Positions 56,701 to 64,000 of a stretch of 64,000 nt of DNA are shown piece after piece (the stretch's first letter is position 1; every line of letters begins with the position of its first letter). Below the pieces are notes generated by a model. The model saw nothing but the letters and a program-made list of their open reading frames with translations. It had not been told where the DNA came from and did no database searches. This DNA is from Protonemura montana (taxonomy: Eukaryota; Arthropoda; Insecta; Plecoptera; Nemouridae). The stretch covers positions 2,084,001-2,148,000 of the forward strand of contig OX387608.1 in assembly GCA_947568835.1 (NCBI GenBank). Reading direction: 5' to 3'. Made by a program: the position numbers and the translations under genes.

Positions 56701-59363
56701 TATGGTAATCTATGGAATTCTATGGTATTCTATGGAATTCTATGGTATTCTATAGTATTTTATGGTATTTTATGGTATTCTATGGTATTGTTTGGTATTC
56801 TATGATATTTTTGGGTATTGTATGGTATTCTATGATATTCTATGGTATTGGATGGTATTCTATGGTATTCTATGGAGTTGTATGGTATTCTATGGTATTC
56901 TCTGGTATTCTATGGAGTTCTATAGTATTCTATGATATTGTAAGGTATACTATGGTATTCTATGGTATACAATGGTATTCTATGGTATTCTATGAGATGG
57001 TATGGTATTCTATGGTATTCTATGGAATGCTCTGGTATTCTTAGATATTCTATGGTATTCTATGGTATTCTATGGTATTCTATGGTATTCTATGATATTC
57101 TATGGTATTCTATTGATTTCTATTATATTCTATGATATTGTATGGTATTGTATGGTATTGTATGGATTTCTATGGTATTATATGGACATCTATGGTATTC
57201 TATGGTATACTATGGTATTTTTTGGTTTTCTATGGTAGTCTATGGTATTATATGGTATTTTGTGGTATTTTATGGTATTCTATGGTATTGTATGGTATAC
57301 TATGGTATTCTATGGAATGCTATGGTATTATTTGATATTCTATGGTGTGGTATGGTATTCTATGGTATTCTATAGATAACTATGGTATTCTATGGTATTC
57401 TATGGTATTCTAAAGTATTCTATTGATTTTGATTGTATTCTTTGATATTGTATGGTATTGTATGGTAATGTATGGAGTAATATGGTATTATATGGTATTA
57501 TATGGTATTCCATGGTATTCTATGGTAAACTATGGTATTCTATGGTATTATATGGTATTCAATGGTATTCTATGATATTCATTGGTATTCTATGGTATTC
57601 TATGGTATTCAATGGAATTATATGGTATTGTATGGTATTCTATGTTATACTTTGGTATTCTATGGTATTCTATGGTATTCTATGTTATACTTTGGTATTC
57701 TATGGTGTTCTATGGTATTCTCTGGTATTCTATTGTAGAATATAGTATTCTTTGGTATTCTATGGTAGTATATGGTATTCTATGGTATTCTATAGTATTC
57801 TATGGCATTATATGGTATTCTATAGTATTCTATGGCATTCTATGGTATTCTATGATATTCTATGGTATTCTATGGAGTGCTATGGTATTCTATGGAGTGA
57901 TATGGTATTCTATGATATTGTATGGTATTGTATGGTATTGTATGGTATTGTATGGTATTGTATGGTATTGTTTGGAGTTCTATGGTATTCTATGGTATTG
58001 TTTGGTATTCTATGGTGTTCTATTGTATTGTATGGTATTGTTTTGTATTTTATGGTATTCTATGGAGTTTAATGGTATTCTATGGTATTCTATGGTATTC
58101 TAAGGTTTCCTATGGTATTCTATGGTATTCTTTGATATTCTATGGTATTCTATGGTATTCTTTGGTAATCTATGGTATTCTATGGTATGGTATGGTATTC
58201 TTTGATATTCTATGGTAATGTATGGTATTGTATGTTATTCTTTTGCATTGTTTGGTATTCTTTGGTGTTCTTTTGTATTATATGATATTTTTTGGTATTC
58301 TTTGGTATTCTATGGAGTTCTATGATATTTTATGGTATTCTATGGTATTCTATGGTGTTCTATGGTACTCTATGGTATTTTATGGTATTCTATTGTATCT
58401 ATGGTATTGTATGGTATTCTTTGGTATTCTATGGTATCCTATGGTATTCTATGGTATTCTATGGTATTCTATGGTATTCTATGGTATGCTATGGTATTCT
58501 TTGGTATTATAAGGTATTGTATGGTATTGTATGGTATTCTATTGTATTGTTTGGTATTCTTTGGTGTTCTTTTGTATGCTATGACATTTTTTGGTATTCT
58601 ATGGTATTCTATGGAGTTCTATGATATTTTATGATATTTTATGGTATTCTATGGTATTCTATGGTGTTCTATGGTGTTCTAAGGTATTCTATGGTATTCT
58701 AAGGTATTGTATGGTATTCAATGGTATTCTATGGTATATTTTGGTTTTGTTTGAAAGTGTATGGTATTAAATGTTTTTGGATGGTTTTCTATAAAATTTT
58801 ATGGGTTTCCTTGATATAATATGCTATCTTTGGTATTTGGAGGTATTCGATAGTATTTTTTGCTATCCTAGGATGTTGCATGGAATGGTTTGGTATTTAA
58901 TATGTTCTTATGGGTTTCTATATTATTTTATGGTATTTTTTGGTATCCTCTGGTATTTTATGAGTTTCAATGGATTTCTATTGTATAAGAAGATACTTTA
59001 TTGTGTTGCTAGGAATTGAATGGTATTCGATGATATAGTTTGACATTATTAGGTATTGTATGATATTGTATGGTATTATATTGTACTGTATGATATTGTA
59101 TGGTATTGTATGGTATTCTAGGTACTCTTTGGTATTGTATGATATTGTTTGGTATTTTATGGGTTAGTTAGGTATTATATGGGTTCGTTTGGTATTTTAT
59201 GGCATTTTATGGTATTGTAGTGTATTGAATGGAATTTTATGGTTTTCTTACGGTTTCTTTGGTATTGAATGGTTTTCTATCAAAGAAAACTCGAGACACG
59301 TTTAAACCAAAATGCCCACTCCCTCAAAATCGTAAGGTGCCGTTAGGCATCGGGTACTGCTAG
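53740..59363 (+). mobile_element. Non-autonomous Helentron-like element E9 (long-body subfamily)
   Basis: The body (to about 55010) is closely similar to E4, including CCTAGACAAGATCACACAG (near 54650). The array of over 4 kb is the longest here. The end is intact: CTCGAGACACGTTTAAACC, hairpin, CTAG (59360-59363). E4 and E9 differ mainly in array length. Confidence 0.87.
55015..59280. repeat. TGGTATTCTA decamer minisatellite (array in E9)
   Basis: About 4.2 kb of the decamer. The phase-breaking marker TGGAGTTAATGGTATTC occurs at about 56125 and 56528. Two similar blocks (about 58240-58340 and 58540-58640, with TTTGGTGTTCTTTTGTAT and TGGAGTTCTATGATATTTTA) show a further local duplication. Confidence 0.93.
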
Positions 59364-62300
59364 TTAACCTTATATAAAAGCTTTAAATTGCGATGTTCAA
59401 CTTTTTAGTTTGTGGGTATATGGCTGGCTGGCTGGGTGGCTGGGATGTAACCGGCCGCTCTACTGTTTATAGAAATTGCGAAATTCGACTAAAAACGTAC
59501 GGAAATGGGCTAGAATTTTTCAGAATTAACTTTTCCATTGGCAGGCGACATTTTCACAGCGATTTAAAATCGTTTTCATGGTGAAAAATTGCTAAATATG
59601 ACGGCAAGATATCTCAGAGTCAGGCGATGCAACTCGATTTTTATAACTCTTTTTATACCAAAGTTTTTCTAGCCTGGAGCTCCACGGTTATTTTTCATGC
59701 ATTTGTATTAAAGTTGTTGATGTAATTGTGCAAAAACACATTCAATTGCGATCGTTTGACGTGAAAAAGAATACATTTTGCTAATAAACTGACAGCTTTG
59801 ATCAATTGTTTGCTATTTTGACACCACGGCAAGGTGTACGAAATCGTGAATGTATCTTTTCGGCAGTGCATTCAGGAAATTCAAACGTCAAATTTAAACG
59901 TCAAAGTCAACGTCAATGTCAAATTCTTTTAAAAATCTCCAAAACTGTAGGGAAAACGTGTGAAATTGGCTCATATTGTCCTTATAGAGTTTAACATCGC
60001 GCTACGTCTTTTTTACGATGATTAAAAAGTGCTTTAGTATAGTAAAGTATCGAAAATATTGTTGGTGTTCGGCTAGCAAGATACAAAAGAGTCACTTGAT
60101 TCATCTCGACATTGCATGGTATTGTATATGATTGTATTATACTGCATAGTATTTTATGGTATTTTATTGTTATATATGGTATTCTATGGTATTCTATGGT
60201 ATTTTATAATATTCTATGGAGTTCTATGGTATTCTATGATATTGTATGGTATTCTATGGTATTCTATGGTATTTTATAATATTCTATGGAGTTCTATGGT
60301 ATTCTATGATATTGTATGGTATTCTATGGTATTCTATGGTATTCTATGGTATTCTATGGTATTCCATGGTATTCCATGGAGTAATATGGTATTCTATGAT
60401 ATTGTTTGGTATTCTATAGTCTTCTACGGTATTCTATGGTATTCTATGGTATTCTATTGTATTCTATAGTATTCTATGGTATTCTATGGTATCCTCTGGA
60501 GTTCTATGGTATTCTATGGTAATGAATGGTCTTCTATGGTCTTCTATGGTATTTTATAATATACTATGGTATTCTATGGTATTCTATGGTATTCTATGGT
60601 ATTCTATGATATTGTATTGTATTGTTTAGAATTCTATGATATTCTATGGTATTTTTGGGTATTCTATGGTATTCTATGGCATTTTATGGTATTTTTGGGT
60701 ATTTTTTGGTGTTCTATGATATTGTATTGTATTCTTTGGTATTCTATGATATTCTATGGTATTCTATTGCATTTTATGGTATTCTATGATATTGTATGGT
60801 ATTGTATGGTATTGTATGGTATTGTATGATATTCTATGGTATTCTATGGTATTTTAATGGATTTCTATAGTATTCTATGATAGTCTATGGTATTCTATAG
60901 TAATCTATGGTATTATTTAGAGTTCTATGGTATTCTATGATATTGTATGGTATTGTATGGTATTCTATGGGGTTCTATGGTATTCTATGATATTGTATTC
61001 TATTCTATGGTGTTCTATGGTATACTATGGTATTCTATGGTATTCTATGGAGTTCTATAATATTGTATGATATACTATGATATTCTATGGTATTGTATGG
61101 TATTCTATGATATTCTATGGTATTCTTTGGTATTCTCTGGTATTCTCTGGTACTCTTTGGTATTCTTTGGTATTTTATGGAGTTCTATGGTATTCTATGG
61201 TATTCTATGGGGTTCTATGGTATTCTATGATATTGTATTGTATTATATGGTATTATATGGTATTCTATAGTATTCTATGGTATTGTTTGGTATTCTATAG
61301 TATTCTCTGGTATTCTATGGTATTGTATGGTATTGTGTGGTATTCTATGGTGTTCTATGGTATACTATGGTATACGATGTTATTCTATGGAGTTATATTG
61401 TATTATATGGTATTCTATGGTATTGTATGGTATTGTATGGTATTCTTTGGTATTCTATGGTATTCTATGGTATTCTATGGTATTCTATGGTATTGTATGG
61501 TATTGTTTGGTATTCTATGGTATTATATGGTATTGTATGGTATTGTGTGGTATTCTATGGTGTTCTTTGGTGTGCTATGGTATACTATGTTATTCTATGG
61601 AGTTATATTGTATTATATGGTATTCTATGGTATTGTATGGTATTGTATGGTATTCTATGGTATTCTATTGTATTCTATAGTATTCTATGGTATTCTATGG
61701 TATCCTCTGGAGTTCTATGGTATTTTATGGTAATGAATGGTCTTCTATGGTCTTCTATGGTATTTTATAATATACTATGGTATTCTATGGTATTCTATGG
61801 TATTCTATGGTATTCTATGGTATTCAATGATATTGTATTGTATTGTTTAGAATTCTATGATATTCTATGGTATTTTTGGGTATTCTATGGTATTCTATGG
61901 CATTTTATGGTATTTTTTGGTATTTTTTGGTGTTCTATGATATTTTATTGTATTCTTGGGTATTCTATGATATTCTATGGTATTCTATTGCATTTTATGG
62001 TATTCTATAATATTGTATGGTATTGTATGGTATTGTTTGGTATTGTATGATATTCGATGATATTCTATGGTATTTTTATGGATTTCTATAGTTTTCTATG
62101 ATAGTCTATGGTATTCTATAGTAATCTATGGTATTATTTAGAGTGCAATGGTATTCTATGATATTGTATGGTATTGTATGGTATTCTTTGGTATTCTCTG
62201 GTATTCTATGGTACTCTTTGGTATCCTTTGGTATTTTATGGAGTTCAATTGTATTCTATGATATTCTATGGGGTTCTATGGTATTCTATGATATTGTATT

Positions 62301-63458
62301 GTATTCTATGGTGTTCTATGGTATACTATGGTATTCTATGGTATTCTATGGAGTTCTATAATATTGTATGATATACTATGATATTCTATGGTATTCTATG
62401 GTATTCTATGATATTCTATGGTATTCTTTGGTATTCTCTGGTATTCTCTGGTACTCTTTGGTATTCTTTGGTATTTTATGGAGTTCTATGGTATTCTATG
62501 GTATTCTATGGGGTTCTATGGTATTCTATGATATTGTGTGGTATTCTATGGTGTTCTATGGTATACGATGTTATTCTATGGAGTTATATTGTATTATATG
62601 GTATTCTATGGTATTGTATGGTATTCTATGGTATTCTTTGGTATTCTATGGTATTCTATGGTATTCTATGGTATTCTATGGTATTCTATGGTATTGTATG
62701 GTATTGTTTGGTATTCTATGGTATTGTTTGGTATTCTATGGTATTCTCTGGTATTCTATGGTATTGTATGGTATTGTGTGGTATTCTATGGTGTTCTATG
62801 GTATTCGATGTTATTCTATGGAGTTATATTGTATTATATGGTATTCTATGGTATTCTATGGTATTGTATGGTATGCTTTGGTATTCTATGGTATTCTATG
62901 GTATTCTATGGTATTCTATGGTATTGTATGGTATTGTTTGGTATTCTATGGTATTCTATGGTATTCTATGGTATATTATGGTATTGTGTCGTATTCTATG
63001 GTGTTCTTTGGTGTGCTATGGTATACTATGTTATTCTATGGAGTTATATTGTATTATATGGTATTCTATGGTATTGTATGGTATTCTATGGTATTCTTTG
63101 GTATTCTATGGTATTCTATTGGTTTCTATGGTATTCTATGGTATTCTATGGTATACTTTGGTATTCTATGGAGTTCTATGATATTGTATGGTATTGTATG
63201 GTATTCTTTGGTATGCTATGTTATTGTTTGGTATTCTATGGTGTTCAATAGTATTCTATGATATTGTTTGGTATTCTATGGTATTCTATAGTATTCTATG
63301 GTTTTCAATGGTATTCAATGGTATTGTATGGTATTGTATGGCTGTGGTCCTTTTAAGAGGCTTTGGATAGGGCATCAAAGAAAATTCGAGACACGTTTAA
63401 ACCAAAATGCCCACACCCTCAAAATCTTAAGGTGCCGTTAGGCAGCGGGTACTGCTAG
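59364..63458 (+). mobile_element. Non-autonomous Helentron-like element E10 (short-body subfamily)
   Basis: The body to about 60110 matches E2 and E8. A decamer satellite of over 3 kb, then GGCTGTGGTCCTTTTAAGAG (63340), the usual flank, a slightly altered hairpin (GGCAGC in place of GGCATC after the stem) and CTAG (63455-63458) follow. Confidence 0.87.
60110..63340. repeat. TGGTATTCTA decamer minisatellite with 1.2-1.3 kb higher-order duplication (E10)
   Basis: The block with GGTATCCTCTGGAGTTC, TGGTAATGAATGGTC and TTATAATATACTATGG near 60490-60560 recurs near 61705-61780. The block GATATACTATGATATTC...CTCTGGTACTCTTTGG near 61070-61160 recurs near 62370-62455. Near 61330-61620, 62530-62600, 62770-62840 and 62980-63060 a unit of roughly 230 bp beginning TTGTGTGGTATTC also repeats. 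Confidence 0.9.
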
Positions 63459-64000
63459 TTAACCTTATATAAAAGCCTTAATTTAGCGATGTTCAACTTT
63501 TTAGTTTGTATCTGGCTGGGATGTATGTGACGTTAGCTGAAATGGTGATAGAAATTGCGAAATTTGGTCAAAAACGTGTGCAATTGGGTTATATTTGTTC
63601 GTAATTCTGCTCTCCATTGCTGGATGACATTTTGACGGCGATTTGAGAGCGTTTTCATGGTGAAAAGTTGCTAAATATGACGGCAAGATATCTCAGAGCC
63701 AGGCGATGCAGCTCGATTTTATAACTCTTTTAATACTCGAGTTTTTCTTGCCTAGAGCTCCACGGTGATTTTTCATGCATTCGTATTAAAGTTGTTGATG
63801 TAATTGAGCGAAAACACATTCAATTGCGATCGTTTTACGTGCAAAAAGAATTAATTTTGCTAATAAACTGACAGCTTTGATCAATTGTTTGCTTTTTTGA
63901 CACCACGGCAAGGTGTACGAAATCATAATGTATCTTTTCGGCAGTGAACCTAGGATATTTAAACGTCAAATTCAAACGTCAAAGTCAACGTCAAAGTCAA
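63459..64000 (+). mobile_element. Helentron-like element E11, 5' part only
   Basis: It starts TTAACCTTATATAAAAGC after E10. Its body (TATCTGGCTGGG, GACGTTAGCTGAAATGG, GCAATTGGGTTATATTTG) is the E6 variant and not the variant of the satellite-bearing elements, up to about 63690. It is cut by the window end. Confidence 0.8.

Overview
The window is eukaryotic and most probably from an invertebrate animal. The evidence is low gene density, AT-rich spacers, kilobases of satellite, a LINE with a 2A-like peptide, GT-AG introns, and giant Rep-helicase genes of the Helitron superfamily. I cannot name the species. Almost nothing here looks like an ordinary host gene.

The main structure is a head-to-tail, same-strand series of Helitron-like elements of the Helentron/proto-Helentron type, called E1 to E11 here. 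Intact elements start with TTAACCTTATATAAAAGC and end in a small TGCC/GGCA hairpin followed by CTAG. At the junctions, CTAG is followed directly by TTAACC of the next element. E1 (1-7369), E5 (21594-34082) and E6 (34083-45500) carry a long Rep-helicase gene. Each of those proteins has 23-residue basic repeats, a Cys/His cluster, a HUH nuclease with a tyrosine motif, and a PIF1-like helicase. E1 and E5 appear identical, without indels, over the shared 7369 bases. E6 is a mosaic: its first half is diverged and its last 4 kb is almost the same as E5. E7 (45862-51029) is an old 5'-truncated copy. Its helicase tail runs on into a cysteine-protease domain that resembles the herpesvirus large-tegument-protein deubiquitinase (peptidase family C76). 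E1, E5 and E6 lack this extension.

E2, E3, E4, E8, E9, E10 and the start of E11 look like non-autonomous relatives (HINE-like). They have a conserved 5' body, a 0.5-4.3 kb array of the decamer TGGTATTCTA, and the same 3' end. E5 and E7 carry quite different satellites between the shared ends: AGCAT pentamers plus a 41-bp repeat in E5, and a 36-bp repeat in E7.

Between E2 and E3 (10331-16577) is a block of other DNA on the minus strand. It holds a LINE that keeps its ORF1 end and loses its 3' end, and a decayed transposase-like gene with two C2H2-type fingers.

E6 also contains an apparently intact two-exon minus-strand gene (36059-37063). It encodes a 139-residue protein with an MGAIFS myristoylation-type N-terminus, an Ala/Glu-rich helix and an Arg/Cys-rich tail. 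It is divergent to the Rep-helicase gene and I do not recognise it.
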